A DNA stretch of 64,000 nucleotides, from NCBI RefSeq assembly GCF_023242945.1, contig NZ_JALKFT010000014.1, forward strand, positions 62,001 to 126,000, read 5' to 3'. This document shows positions 42,447 to 51,013 of this stretch, one piece after another. Every line of letters starts with the position of its first letter. Position 1 is the stretch's first letter. The notes under the pieces are model-generated. The model worked only from the letters and a program-made list of their open reading frames with translations, was not told the DNA's origin and made no database searches. A program made the translations under genes and the position numbers. The DNA comes from Frankia umida. Its GTDB lineage: Bacteria > Actinomycetota > Actinomycetes > Frankiales > Frankiaceae.

Positions 42447-43565
42447 ATGTCCCTCGAGATCCTCGGCATGGTGGGTACCAAGGAAGCGTCGGAGACCCGT
42501 GGCTCCTACCTCGGCGGGCCCGCCGTCGACACCGCCTACCTGACCCGGTTCGCGCAGGCCCACGACACGTCCGGTTTCGACCGGGTGCTGATCGGCTACA
42601 GCGCCGTCTCCCCGGACGGGTTCGCCGTCGCCGGGCACGTCCTGGCGAACACGTCGCGACTTGGCGTGCTGATCGCGCACCGGCCCGGGTTCACCCAGCC
42701 GACACTCGTCGCCCGCAAGCTCGCCACCCTGGACCACCTCACCGGCGGCGGACGGGTCGCCATCCACCACATCTCCGGTGGCAACGACGCCGACCAGCGT
42801 CGCGACGGCGACTTCGCCGACCATGACACCCGCTACGACCGCACCGCCGAGTTCATGGACGTGCTGCGCCGCACCCTCACCTCCGGCGAGCCGTTCGACC
42901 ACGAGGGCCGCTTCTACCGGTTCGAGGGCGCGTACAGCACGGTCAAGCCGGTCCGCCCCGGTGGCATCCCGCTGTTCTTCGGTGGCCAGTCGGACGCGGC
43001 AGTGCGGGTCGGCGCGCAGCACGCCGACACCTACATGCTCTTCGGCGAGCCGCTGGAGCAGACCGCCGAGCGCATCGCGACGCTGCGGGCCGAGGCCGCC
43101 AAGCACGGCCGGACCCTGCGGTTCAGCCTGTCCACCCGCCCGATCATCGCCGACACCGAGGACGCCGCCTGGGCTCGCGCCGAGGCCATCCTCACCGAGA
43201 CCCGCCGCCGGGTCGAGGCCGCCGGAGCCGGTGGGGTCGCCGGTGCCGCCCTCGGCATCCGCAGCTTCGGCACCACCGAGTCGGAGTCGTCCGCCCGGAT
43301 GCAGCGGGCCGCCCGCCAGCAGGTGCACGACGAGCGGCTGTGGTTCGGCGTGACCGCCCTGACCGGCCCGGGTGGTAACTCCTCCGGCCACGTGGGCACC
43401 CCTTCGCAGGTCGCGGACGCGCTGCTGCGCTACCACGAGATCGGCGTCGACACCTTCCTCATCCGCGGCTTCGACCCGTACGAGGACGTCGTCGAGTGGG
43501 GCAAGGAGCTCATCCCCGCGCTGCGCGCCGGCGCCGACCGTGTCCGCGAGCCCCAGCTCGCGTAA
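42447..43565 (+). CDS. SsuD-like LLM monooxygenase 2
   Basis: 372 residues, clearly related to its neighbour: G-F-D-R-V-L-I-G-Y-S-A-V-S-P-D-G-F, I-A-H-R-P-G-F-T-Q-P-T-L-V-A-R-K, I-H-H-I-S-G-G-N-D-A-D-Q-R-R-D-G-D and L-F-F-G-G-Q-S-D-A-A-V. AGGAAGG precedes the start. Compared with copy 1 it has an Ala/Gly insert around residue 255. The 88-base gap between the copies holds short direct repeats of CCGCACGTCC/CACATCCAG. Two paralogues suggest two substrates or a heteromer. Confidence 0.88.
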   Translation: MSLEILGMVGTKEASETRGSYLGGPAVDTAYLTRFAQAHDTSGFDRVLIGYSAVSPDGFAVAGHVLANTSRLGVLIAHRPGFTQPTLVARKLATLDHLTGGGRVAIHHISGGNDADQRRDGDFADHDTRYDRTAEFMDVLRRTLTSGEPFDHEGRFYRFEGAYSTVKPVRPGGIPLFFGGQSDAAVRVGAQHADTYMLFGEPLEQTAERIATLRAEAAKHGRTLRFSLSTRPIIADTEDAAWARAEAILTETRRRVEAAGAGGVAGAALGIRSFGTTESESSARMQRAARQQVHDERLWFGVTALTGPGGNSSGHVGTPSQVADALLRYHEIGVDTFLIRGFDPYEDVVEWGKELIPALRAGADRVREPQLA

Positions 43566-44018
43566 TCCGCTCGGAACGAGACCAGACCACTGCCAGACCG
43601 CGGCCAAGATCACGTCATGCCGAGGGTTGTTCGGGATTTCAGCCTCGTCAGACCGAACAGTCCTCGGCATGTGGCCGCACAGTCCTCCGCATCCGGACGC
43701 GACACCGCGGGCCGGGCGCCGAGGACCCCCGGCCGCTGGGCGGCCCGGACGGGAAAGCGACCTGCCACCGAGGCCCGCTGCTCCCCCACACCCTCGGACG
43801 GCGACCGCGGGTGACCTGCCTGGACGCGGGAACCTCGCCCCCGTCCAGGCAGGTGGCGCACCGGCGCGGATCTTCGTCGCGGGCGGTGCGCGGACGCCGG
43901 GACGGTGCGGCCGAAAAAAATCCCTGGCGATGGTGCGACGTGGTGTCGATGTGCCGGTGTCCCGTTCGACCTGGAGGTGAGAGGGTCGGACGGCGGCCCG
44001 GAGCAGGGAGATCGACAC
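43566..44018 (+). other. Intergenic region with palindromic element
   Basis: About 450 bases between the monooxygenase operon and the YCII gene. It holds copy 2 of the palindromic element and otherwise C-rich sequence without a supported gene. The GGGAG at 44006-44010 serves the YCII start. Confidence 0.55.
43617..43691. repeat. Three-armed palindromic intergenic element, copy 2
   Basis: ATGCCGAGGGTTGTTCGG (43617-43634), an 18-base spacer similar to that of copy 1, then CCGAACAGTCCTCGGCAT (43653-43670), four bases, and a degenerate third arm CCGCACAGTCCTCCGCAT (43674-43691). Copy 1 has the extra arm on the left instead of the right. It lies 50 bases after the last operon gene and could double as a terminator or attenuator. 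Confidence 0.75.
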
Positions 44019-44438
44019 ATGCCGAAGTACATGCTGATCATGCGTAACAGCGACGAGTCGTTCCAGCACATGATCTCGACTCCGTTCGAGGAGATGCTCG
44101 AGAAGGTCGGCCGGTTCAACGAGGAACTGATCCACGCCGGCGTGCTGGTCGCGGCCGAGGGCCTGGACGACGCGGCCCAGGGCGTCGTCGTCGACTACTC
44201 CGGTGAGACCCCGGTGGTCACCGACGGTCCCTACGGGGAGACGAAGGAGCTGTTCGGCGGCTTCTACATCCTCGAGGTGGCCACGAAGGACGAGGCCGTC
44301 GAGTGGGCCCGCCGCATGCCCTCCATCCCCGGTTCCAAGTGCGAGATCCGTAGGGTCCCCGGCATCGACGAGTTCCCACAGGACAACGAGTGGGTCGTCA
44401 GGGAGCGTGCCTGGCGCGAGCGCACCGGCCAGCTCTGA
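44019..44438 (+). CDS. YCII-related protein (DGPF type), partner of ECF sigma factor
   Basis: 139 residues. It has the DGPF/YCII pattern K-Y-M-L-I-M-R-N-S-D near the start, V-V-T-D-G-P-Y-G-E-T-K-E-L-F-G-G-F-Y-I-L-E-V and A-R-R-M-P-S. Members of this family are almost always encoded beside ECF41/ECF42-type sigma factors, as here: its stop overlaps the sigma factor start (TGATG). The molecular role is unknown. Confidence 0.9.
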   Translation: MPKYMLIMRNSDESFQHMISTPFEEMLEKVGRFNEELIHAGVLVAAEGLDDAAQGVVVDYSGETPVVTDGPYGETKELFGGFYILEVATKDEAVEWARRMPSIPGSKCEIRRVPGIDEFPQDNEWVVRERAWRERTGQL

Positions 44439-45961
44439 TGCCCGACAACGCCGCCGCTCCGGTCGGTGACAGCCTCCAGGGTGACGATCTCCCAGGTGAC
44501 GGCGTCCAGGGTGACGGCCTCCCGAGTGACGGCCTCCCAGGTGACGGCGTCCAGGGTGAGGCGGGGGGCGGCGGCGTCCCGGGTGAGGCGGGGGCGGACG
44601 CGGGGGAATCGGCTCGGCGGGCGGTGGAGGCGGTGTGGAGGATCGACGCCGCCCGGATCGTCGGCGCGCTGGCCCGGTTCACCGGGGATTTCGCGCTGGC
44701 TGAGGACGTCGCCCAGGAGGCGGTCACGGAGGCGCTCGTCGCCTGGGCGGATTCCGGCGTGCCGCGTAGTCCGGCGGGGTGGCTGCTCACAACGGGACGG
44801 CGGCGGGCGATCGATGCGTTCCGCCGCCGTAGCACCCGAGACGAGCGTTACGCCGAGCTCGCGCACCAGCTCACCGAGGGTCAGACCAGTTCTGGTGCGC
44901 CGGTCGCGGCGAGGTCGACCGCCGCGGGCTGCCTGCCGGGCGGATCGTTCACGCTCACGTCACAGCAGGACAGCGATGATCTGCTGTGGGACCCCGACCG
45001 GGTCCACGACGACGTGCTGGCGTTGATGTTCACGGCATGCCATCCGGTGCTCGCGCCGCAGGCCCGGGTGGCGCTGACGCTGCGGGTGGTCGGTGGTCTG
45101 TCGAGTGAGGAGATCGCCCGGGCGTTCCTGGTGCCCACCCCGACGATCCAGGCCCGGATCACCCGGGCGAAGAAGACGATCGCCGCGGCCCGCGTGCCGT
45201 TCGCCCTGCCACCGGCGCACGAGCGCCGCGAACGGCTCGGTGCGGTACTCAGCGTGCTCTACGTCATTTTCACCGAAGGTTCGACAGCGACCTCCGGGGC
45301 GGATCTGCTGCGGCCGGATCTGGCGTTCGAGGCGATCCGGCTGACCCGGATGCTCGTCGCGCTGCTGCCGGACGAGGCGGAGGTCCACGGTCTGCTCGCC
45401 CTGTGCGAGCTCACCGCCGCGCGGTTCCCGGCACGCACCGGCCCGGACGGTGAGCCGGTCCTGCTCGCCGACCAGGATCGCGGCCGGTGGGACCGGGCGG
45501 CGATCCGGCGCGGGCTGGCCGCGTTCGAGCGGGCGTCCGCCGTCGGGCGCGGCCTTGGTCCCTACGGGCTACAGGCCGCGATCGCGGCCTGCCACGCGCG
45601 GGCGCCAGCGGTGGCGGCGACCGACTGGGAGCGGATCGTGCTGCTCTACGAGGCGCTCGGTCAGGTGACGCCGTCGCCGATCGTCGATCTCAACCGGGCG
45701 GTGGCGGTCGCGATGGCGCACGGCCCACTGCCAGCCCTGGAGATCGTCGATGCCCTCGCCGGTGGCGGCCTGCTCAACGGTTCGCATCTGCTGCCCACCG
45801 TGCGCGGGGAGCTGCTGACCCGCCTCGGTCGCACCACGCAGGCCCGCGCGGAACTCGAGCAGGCCGCCCGCCTGTGCGGCAACGCCCGTGAACGCGCCAT
45901 CCTGCTGCGCAAGGTAGCCGCGTTGTCCGCGCCGCCCGCGCACTCGGACGAGACGGACTGA
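44438..45961 (+). CDS. ECF42-type sigma factor with C-terminal TPR-like domain (DUF6596)
   Basis: 507 residues. Sigma region 2 starts at A-V-W-R-I-D-A-A-R-I-V-G-A-L and F-A-L-A-E-D-V-A-Q-E-A, and region 4 at V-A-L-T-L-R-V-V-G-G-L-S-S-E-E-I-A-R-A-F. It then has the long helical C-terminal domain of this group (E-A-I-R-L-T-R-M-L, Y-E-A-L-G-Q-V-T-P-S-P-I-V-D-L-N-R-A-V-A-V). The first 50 residues are an expansion of G-D-G-L-P/G-D-G-V-Q repeats not found in the family core. No anti-sigma gene is present; the C-terminal domain probably controls activity. Confidence 0.9.
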   Translation: MPDNAAAPVGDSLQGDDLPGDGVQGDGLPSDGLPGDGVQGEAGGGGVPGEAGADAGESARRAVEAVWRIDAARIVGALARFTGDFALAEDVAQEAVTEALVAWADSGVPRSPAGWLLTTGRRRAIDAFRRRSTRDERYAELAHQLTEGQTSSGAPVAARSTAAGCLPGGSFTLTSQQDSDDLLWDPDRVHDDVLALMFTACHPVLAPQARVALTLRVVGGLSSEEIARAFLVPTPTIQARITRAKKTIAAARVPFALPPAHERRERLGAVLSVLYVIFTEGSTATSGADLLRPDLAFEAIRLTRMLVALLPDEAEVHGLLALCELTAARFPARTGPDGEPVLLADQDRGRWDRAAIRRGLAAFERASAVGRGLGPYGLQAAIAACHARAPAVAATDWERIVLLYEALGQVTPSPIVDLNRAVAVAMAHGPLPALEIVDALAGGGLLNGSHLLPTVRGELLTRLGRTTQARAELEQAARLCGNARERAILLRKVAALSAPPAHSDETD

Positions 45962-46084
45962 AAGGACAGGTTGGACGGTCACCCTGGTCGCCGGCCGCGA
46001 CGGCAGCGGATTCGTCGGGGACGGCTTCCAACGCACCCTCGTCCGCCTCGGCTGAGCGCACAGCCGGAGGTATCGTCCTTCTCC

Positions 46085-46867
46085 GTGACCGCTGCGCAGT
46101 ATGTGCCCGGATGGATTGATCTGGTCGGCGCCCACAACGTCCGAGATCTTGGTGGTCTGCCCGCGGCGGGAGGCACCGTGCGGCGGCGGGTGCTGCTGCG
46201 CGGCGACAATCTCGACGCGCTCACCGCCGAGGACATCGCCGTGCTGGGCGAGGACGTCGCGCTACGCGGCGTCGTCGATCTGCGCGCGCCGTTCGAGAGC
46301 CCGCGGGCCGCCGAGTGGTTCCCGCGGCTCGGCATCACCTGGCTGCACGAACCGCTGGCCGACCTGACCGCGCTGTCCAACGCCGACGCCCTGGCCGACC
46401 AGGTCCGCGGCGACTACTCGGCGATGTACGCCCTGATGCTCGACAACGCCGGGCCCGGGCTCGCCCGCATCCTCGCGTTCCTCGTGGACGGCGAACACAC
46501 CCCGACCCTGCTGCACTGCGCCGCGGGGAAGGACCGCACCGGCATCACGGTGGCGGTGCTGCTGTCAGTGGCCGGCGTCGAACGGTCGGCGATCATCGCC
46601 GACTATCTGGCCACCGGCGAACGTCTCGACCGGGTCCGCGCGGCCCTGGCGCGGAATCCGGCCTACCAGCACCTGATGCAGCGCGCCGCCGCCAGCGGTA
46701 CGGACAGCCCACCCCGCACCCCTTTCAAGATCGACCCTCGGGCGATCCACGGCGTCCTGGACGTCGTCGAGGCCGCCGAGGGCGGGGCGGCCGGATTCCT
46801 GCGCTCGCACGGTGCCACCGCCGAGCAGATCAGCGGGTGGCAGCGGATGATCATCGAACCGTACTGA
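46085..46867 (+). CDS. Tyrosine-protein phosphatase (Y_phosphatase3)
   Basis: 260 residues from GTG 46085. The P-loop C-A-A-G-K-D-R-T-G (H-C-x5-R with the K-D insertion typical of PtpB-like bacterial dual-specificity enzymes) lies at about residue 142, and the N-terminal N-V-R-D-L-G-G-L and V-V-D-L-R motifs are present. It may dephosphorylate proteins or phosphoinositides. Its 3' end overlaps the convergent DNA glycosylase gene by 17 bases. The 120 bases upstream contain a short open stretch (...F-V-G-D-G-F-Q-R-T-L-V-R-L-G-stop) that may be another remnant. Confidence 0.87.
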   Translation: MTAAQYVPGWIDLVGAHNVRDLGGLPAAGGTVRRRVLLRGDNLDALTAEDIAVLGEDVALRGVVDLRAPFESPRAAEWFPRLGITWLHEPLADLTALSNADALADQVRGDYSAMYALMLDNAGPGLARILAFLVDGEHTPTLLHCAAGKDRTGITVAVLLSVAGVERSAIIADYLATGERLDRVRAALARNPAYQHLMQRAAASGTDSPPRTPFKIDPRAIHGVLDVVEAAEGGAAGFLRSHGATAEQISGWQRMIIEPY

Positions 46868-47879
46868 GCGCGGCAGCCGGCTGGCAGCCCGGGCACCAGA
46901 ACAGGTTGCGTCCGGCGAGTGTCCGCATGCGCACCTCGGTCGCGCAGACCAGGCAGGGCAGCCCCGCGCGGCGGTAGACGTACACCTCGCCGCCGTGGTC
47001 GTCGACTCGCGGTGCCCGTCCCATCGCCTCCGGGGTGTGCTCCGCCCGGACGGTGTCAATGCGTCCGGTGCGCACACCCTCGGCCATCAGGACCACCAGA
47101 TCCGCCCAGATCGCCGACCACAGCGACGCCGAGACGTCCCGCCCGGGCAGCATCGGCGCGACCCCCGCCCGGAACAGCACCTCGGCCCGGTAGATGTTGC
47201 CCGGCCCCGCGATGACCGACTGGTCCATCAGCAGGGTGGCGATCGGGGTACGACTACGGACGATCCGCCGGTACGCCCGATCCGGGTCCGCGTCGCCCCG
47301 CAGCGGGTCCGGACCGAGCCGGTCGCGCAGCGCCCTGATCTCCCCCGGTTCGAGCAGCTCGCAGGCGTTGGGTCCGCGCAGGTCCGCGTACGCCACCACC
47401 CCCGCGGCACCGTCCCCGCCACCCGGGCCGTCTCCGTCGCCCCTGCCGCCCCCGCAGCCTCCGTCGCCCACGCCGCCGGCGGTGGACAGCCGCAGCCGGA
47501 CCGCCCCGGTCGGCGCCGGCAGGGGCCCCGCACCCAGCGACCAGGTGCCATAGATCCCGAGATGCACATGTAGGACGAACGCCGATTCACCGATCCCACC
47601 GACCTCGGCTCGGTGCACGGCCCCGTTTTCAGCCTCGGGCTCCTGCTCGGCCGTGGACTCCTGCTCTGTCGTGGGCCCGGGGCCGGCGGCGTCGTAGAAG
47701 CCACCGAAGCCGAGCAGCAGGTGCTTTCCCAACGCCTCGGCACCGGTGAGGATCTGCCCATCCAGACGATGCGCGCCGGCGGCGAAACGACCCTGCGGAC
47801 TCATCGCACGCACGGTGTGGCCCTGGAACATCCGCCGGTGCGCGGCGGCAAGCCGGTGCACAGTGTGACCTTCTGGCAT
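46851..47879 (-). CDS. Fpg/Nei family DNA glycosylase (endonuclease VIII type)
   Basis: 342 residues. The start M-P-E-G-H-T-V-H-R gives the catalytic N-terminal Pro and Glu after Met removal. The helix-two-turn-helix region A-T-L-L-M-D-Q-S-V-I-A-G-P-G-N-I-Y-R-A-E and the C-terminal zinc finger C-L-V-C ... F-W-C-P-G-C are intact, so the protein should be active on oxidised pyrimidines. A Gly/Asp-rich insert (about residues 150-175) and a Glu/Gln insert near 70-90 lengthen it relative to Nei1/Nei2. The frame extends 19 codons upstream, but only Met 47879 gives a functional N-terminus. Confidence 0.9.
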   Translation of the reverse strand: MPEGHTVHRLAAAHRRMFQGHTVRAMSPQGRFAAGAHRLDGQILTGAEALGKHLLLGFGGFYDAAGPGPTTEQESTAEQEPEAENGAVHRAEVGGIGESAFVLHVHLGIYGTWSLGAGPLPAPTGAVRLRLSTAGGVGDGGCGGGRGDGDGPGGGDGAAGVVAYADLRGPNACELLEPGEIRALRDRLGPDPLRGDADPDRAYRRIVRSRTPIATLLMDQSVIAGPGNIYRAEVLFRAGVAPMLPGRDVSASLWSAIWADLVVLMAEGVRTGRIDTVRAEHTPEAMGRAPRVDDHGGEVYVYRRAGLPCLVCATEVRMRTLAGRNLFWCPGCQPAAALSTVR

Positions 47880-48252
47880 GGTCGGACAACCATACCGGCC
47901 CCGCCCATCCCGCCCGAGCGGGCTCGCGAGCAGCACCCGACGTGATCAGACGGGCACCAGAGAAGCGGGGGGCGAATGGTCGGCGACGCCGACAGCGCCG
48001 CCAAGGGAACAATCCGCCCGAAATGCCCATAAGGATCGGCGACCGTGTCGCTCGACCGGTGACGTCAAAGTGGGACACCGGGGGATCCTTGACTGCGTCC
48101 GGCGCATGCCGCAATGTCTGGGACAGCAGTCCATCCCGTCGTCCGTTCACATCCCTTTCGGCCCACTTCACCCACGGGCGCGGCATGCCCAGGAGCGTCG
48201 CGCTCGACACCCGGGTCGTTGCGGCCCGAAACGGTGACCACAGGAGGAATCA
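47880..48252 (+). other. Intergenic region, no feature seen
   Basis: About 370 bases between the divergent glycosylase and cupin genes. It probably holds both promoters. No convincing operator, repeat or small gene was found. Confidence 0.45.
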
Positions 48253-48765
48253 GTGCCAGACACCCAGGAAGCTCGCAAGATGGTTTTCTTCAGCGCAGCT
48301 GACGCGCCATCCCTGGATGACGAAGGAATGATGAGCTCTGCGGCCCTCGATCCGGCTATCGCCGAGGAAGTCGATTTAGGACCATATTCGAACGCCAGCA
48401 AGCTCTCGGTTTTGTACCGGGGCGCCGGTCCCGAGGGGTTCAGCCTCGTGCACGTTTCCTTCAACCCTGGCTTCCGACTGCCGCGACACACCCACAATGT
48501 CGACTGCCTGTACTACGTCGTGTCGGGTGAGATAATCATGGGATCTCGCCGGCTGCACGCCGGTGAGGGGTTCTTCATTCGGGCCGGGGTGACCTACGCC
48601 TACGAGGCCGGCCCGCAGGGAGTGGAAGTTCTGGAGTTCCGCGCGGCCACCAGCTTCGACATCCAGATTCTCGACCAGACGGTCGACCGGTGGCGCGCCA
48701 TCGTGAACTCGCTGCGCGTCGGCGGCACAGCTCAGGCGGTAGACGAGCCCGTCCCCAGCTCATAG
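48253..48765 (+). CDS. Cupin-domain protein
   Basis: 170 residues from GTG 48253 with AGGAGG 6 bases upstream. The cupin motifs are F-R-L-P-R-H-T-H-N-V-D-C-L-Y-Y-V-V-S-G-E (metal His pair and Glu) and G-E-G-F-F-I-R-A-G-V-T-Y-A-Y. A single-domain cupin with a helical N-terminus; the substrate is unknown, possibly an isomerase, dioxygenase or sensor. It is followed by a strong hairpin and is monocistronic. Confidence 0.82.
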   Translation: MPDTQEARKMVFFSAADAPSLDDEGMMSSAALDPAIAEEVDLGPYSNASKLSVLYRGAGPEGFSLVHVSFNPGFRLPRHTHNVDCLYYVVSGEIIMGSRRLHAGEGFFIRAGVTYAYEAGPQGVEVLEFRAATSFDIQILDQTVDRWRAIVNSLRVGGTAQAVDEPVPSS

Positions 48766-48776
48766 CCCCCAACGCA

Positions 48777-48826
48777 CGACTGCCCCGGCTGACGTCCCTC
48801 ACGGGACGCGCAGACCGGGGCAGTCG
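48777..48826. terminator. Nested hairpin terminator after the cupin gene
   Basis: CGACTGCCCCGG (48777-48788) pairs perfectly with CCGGGGCAGTCG (48815-48826), enclosing a second stem GTCCC/GGGAC. No T-run follows, as is common in GC-rich actinobacteria. Confidence 0.7.
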
Positions 48827-48921
48827 CATTACATGTTCTCCGGAAGCCAGGCCCCTCCGCGGCAGCTTGCTCGCCGCGGAGCACGACCCGTCACGTCAGG
48901 CCGGGCCGGTTTCCGGATGAA

Positions 48922-49227
48922 TCACTGAGCGCCGAACGGCCGGTTCTGCTGGCCGGCACCGATGCGGTCGTTGCCGAGGTTACGGCCGATGTTGACGCCG
49001 ACACCCACACCAACGAGCTCACGCAGACGGTTCTCCACGTAACGCTCGCTGTGGTTGGCCTTGTCCGCAATCCGGGCAATCAGGTCATTGATGTCGGTCG
49101 CCGCGTCGAGGTCCGCGGTGCTGACCTGACCGAACTGGTCCAGGATGTTGTAGCGAACCTGCCGCCAGTTCTGCCGCAGCTGCTGCTCGACCTGCTGCCG
49201 CTGCTGCTCCTGCTCGGCCTGCGCCAT
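48922..49227 (-). CDS. Small CsbD-like helical protein
   Basis: 101 residues from ATG 49227, with AAGGAG 7 bases upstream. The sequence is Gln/Glu-rich at the N-terminus, then W-R-Q-V-R-Y-N-I-L-D-Q-F-G-Q-V-S-T-A-D-L-D and D-L-I-A-R-I-A-D-K, resembling the W-x-x-x-K...G-x-L-T-x-x-D-L core of CsbD stress proteins, but with a longer C-terminal V-G-V-G-V-N-I-G-R tail. Probably a soluble stress-related protein of unknown function. Confidence 0.68.
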   Translation of the reverse strand: MAQAEQEQQRQQVEQQLRQNWRQVRYNILDQFGQVSTADLDAATDINDLIARIADKANHSERYVENRLRELVGVGVGVNIGRNLGNDRIGAGQQNRPFGAQ

Positions 49228-49502
49228 TCCGATCTCCTTCTTTTCTTGGTCACTTTCTCGGTGGGGTGGTGCGGGAAAAACATAACCCAGAGAAGCCCAC
49301 CCTGGAACAACACCAGGAAGGAATGCGCGAGGTGCTGCGCAAATGTCGAGGACACGACTGCGCGACAGCATTAACCCGCCGGTTCCGACACCACCCGGGA
49401 TGACCGGTTCCCGGATCAGCGTTTTTCGGCCACCAGGTCCAGGTTGTCGAGCAACCGATCCTGCGCGCACCGATAACGGCCGTTCAGGAGCCCTATCCGT
49501 CG

Positions 49503-49925
49503 TCAGTGCGCATCGCGGTCGCCACTGGCCCGCGCCCGGCCCCTCGAAACCGAGGCGGAAGCCGGCGCGGAAGTCAGCGCCGGAGCTGCGACGGCGACCG
49601 GGGACGTGCGCAGTTCCGCCTCGATCTCCGAAAGGGAACGACCATGGCCTCCGGCACACGCAGCCACATAAAGACCACCGACACGATCGCGATCCCGGCG
49701 TACAGGAAGAACGTGGCGGAGCGTCCAATGGATGACAGCGGCGTCAGATAGCTGATCCCCACCACGAAGTTCGCCAGCCAGTTCGCGATACCAGCCGACC
49801 GTGACGGACAACTGGTCCAGCGAGACCGGTCCACCGCGGACGTCCGGCGGGGCGATCTCGCCGATGGGGAGCGGCACGACCACGGAGGCGGACCCCACGG
49901 CAGAGATCGCCGTTCGGGTCACGAA
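49503..49925 (-). pseudogene. Decayed MFS (sugar porter) transporter
   Basis: The minus strand shows pieces of a sugar-porter permease in alternating frames. G-E-I-A-P-P-D-V-R-G-G-P-V-S-L-D-Q-L-S-V-T comes from the middle of the N-terminal half. Then A-N-W-L-A-N-F-V-V-G-I-S-Y-L and S-I-G-R-S-A-T-F-F-L-Y-A-G-I-A-I from near the C-terminus are read in another frame, and finally G-R-S-L-S-E-I-E-A-E-L in the first frame again. At least two frameshifts and a deletion of several helices have occurred. No promoter or start remains. Confidence 0.7.
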
Positions 49926-50004
49926 CGGGTTCCGTCCTGGTCGACCTCCGTGCGTACGCGGGCGGCGTTGACAGGGGTGATGCACCTCACCTAGCCTCAT
50001 ATGT

Positions 50005-50020
50005 GAAGAATTTTTCGTCC
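50005..50020. promoter_or_regulatory. Candidate IclR-family operator upstream of the SDR operon
   Basis: GAAGAATTTTTCGTCC is an imperfect palindrome whose reverse complement reads GGACGAAAAATTCTTC. It shares GGACGAAAAA-n-TT with the perfect palindrome at 53443-53456 beside the IclR gene. It lies about 85 bases before the SDR start, in a local AT-rich promoter-like patch. Confidence 0.45.
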
Positions 50021-50103
50021 TAGCGAAACTTTGACCGACATTCCCGTGTCGGCGAAGCCGCACCGGTCCGGCGCCACGAAGGCCGGCGCCAAGGAGGATG
50101 AAA

Positions 50104-50943
50104 GTGATCGATCTGGGCTTGACCGGAAAGCGCACCCTGGTCAGCGGAGCCGGCTACATCCCACAACGAGCAGGTCATGGCCGGTTCACCGCGCTCGCCC
50201 TCGCCGCGGCCGGCGCCAGCGTCGCCTGCGTTGACATCCATGAGGGACGAGCGACCGAAATCGCCACCGAGATCGAGAAGACCGGCGCGACGGCGATCCC
50301 CGTCATCGCGGACATGACGGTGCCGGCCGAGGTCGAGCGGGCCGTCGCCGAGACGGTGCGTGGGCTTGGCGGAATCGATGTCTGCGTCGACATCATCGGC
50401 CGTGCCAGCTGGGGCAACGTCGAGCAGTTGAGCCACGAGGTCTGGGACGAGACGATCCGGGAAAATCTCTCCCAGGTCTTTTACCTGTTCCAGGCTGTCA
50501 GCCGGCAGATGATCAGCCAGGGTTCCGGCGGCTCCCTCCTCGCGATCTCCTCGGTCGACGGGATCACCGCCTCCGCCTACCACGCGGCCTACGGCGCGGC
50601 CAAGGCCGGCGTGCTCTCCCTCGCCCGGACCTTCGCCGACGAGCTGGGCCGCTACGGCATCCGGGTCAACACCGTGGCCCCCGGCAACGTCGGTGGCGGC
50701 AACGAGGACCAGCCGCCCGGCGAGTACGCGGTGAACGGCATCAACCCGCTGGCCGCACCCCGCGCGCACGATGTCGCGAACGCCGCGCTGTTCCTGTCCA
50801 GCGGCCTCGCCGAACGGATCACCGGGCAGACCCTCGTCGTCGATGGCGGCGCGACCATCCAGTCGCTGTGGGGGCTACGGCCCGGCGACGCAGCCGAGTT
50901 CTCCGAGACGACCTACCTGGCCGCGACCGGTCAATCCACCTGA
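50104..50943 (+). CDS. SDR family oxidoreductase
   Basis: 279 residues from GTG 50104, chosen over ATG 50098 because AAGGAGG ends directly against that ATG but lies 6 bases before the GTG. The cofactor motif is variant (S-G-A-G-Y-I-P-Q-R-A-G-H-G instead of T-G-x3-G-x-G). S-S-V-D-G and Y-G-A-A-K supply the catalytic Ser, Tyr and Lys, and P-G-N-V-G-G-G-N-E follows. It heads a set with an LLM enzyme and a small repeat protein; IclR control is likely from the palindrome upstream. Confidence 0.87.
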   Translation: MIDLGLTGKRTLVSGAGYIPQRAGHGRFTALALAAAGASVACVDIHEGRATEIATEIEKTGATAIPVIADMTVPAEVERAVAETVRGLGGIDVCVDIIGRASWGNVEQLSHEVWDETIRENLSQVFYLFQAVSRQMISQGSGGSLLAISSVDGITASAYHAAYGAAKAGVLSLARTFADELGRYGIRVNTVAPGNVGGGNEDQPPGEYAVNGINPLAAPRAHDVANAALFLSSGLAERITGQTLVVDGGATIQSLWGLRPGDAAEFSETTYLAATGQST

Positions 50944-51013
50944 TGCGCCCGGCGACCGACGTGTCGCCGCCGCCCGTCCCGGTTCCCACCGAGCTGATCG
51001 CGAGGGCAACCAC

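Noticed and set aside
42306..44135. 609-codon minus-strand frame across the second SsuD-like gene
   Set aside because: Antisense shadow; it lacks any domain and spans an intergenic palindrome.
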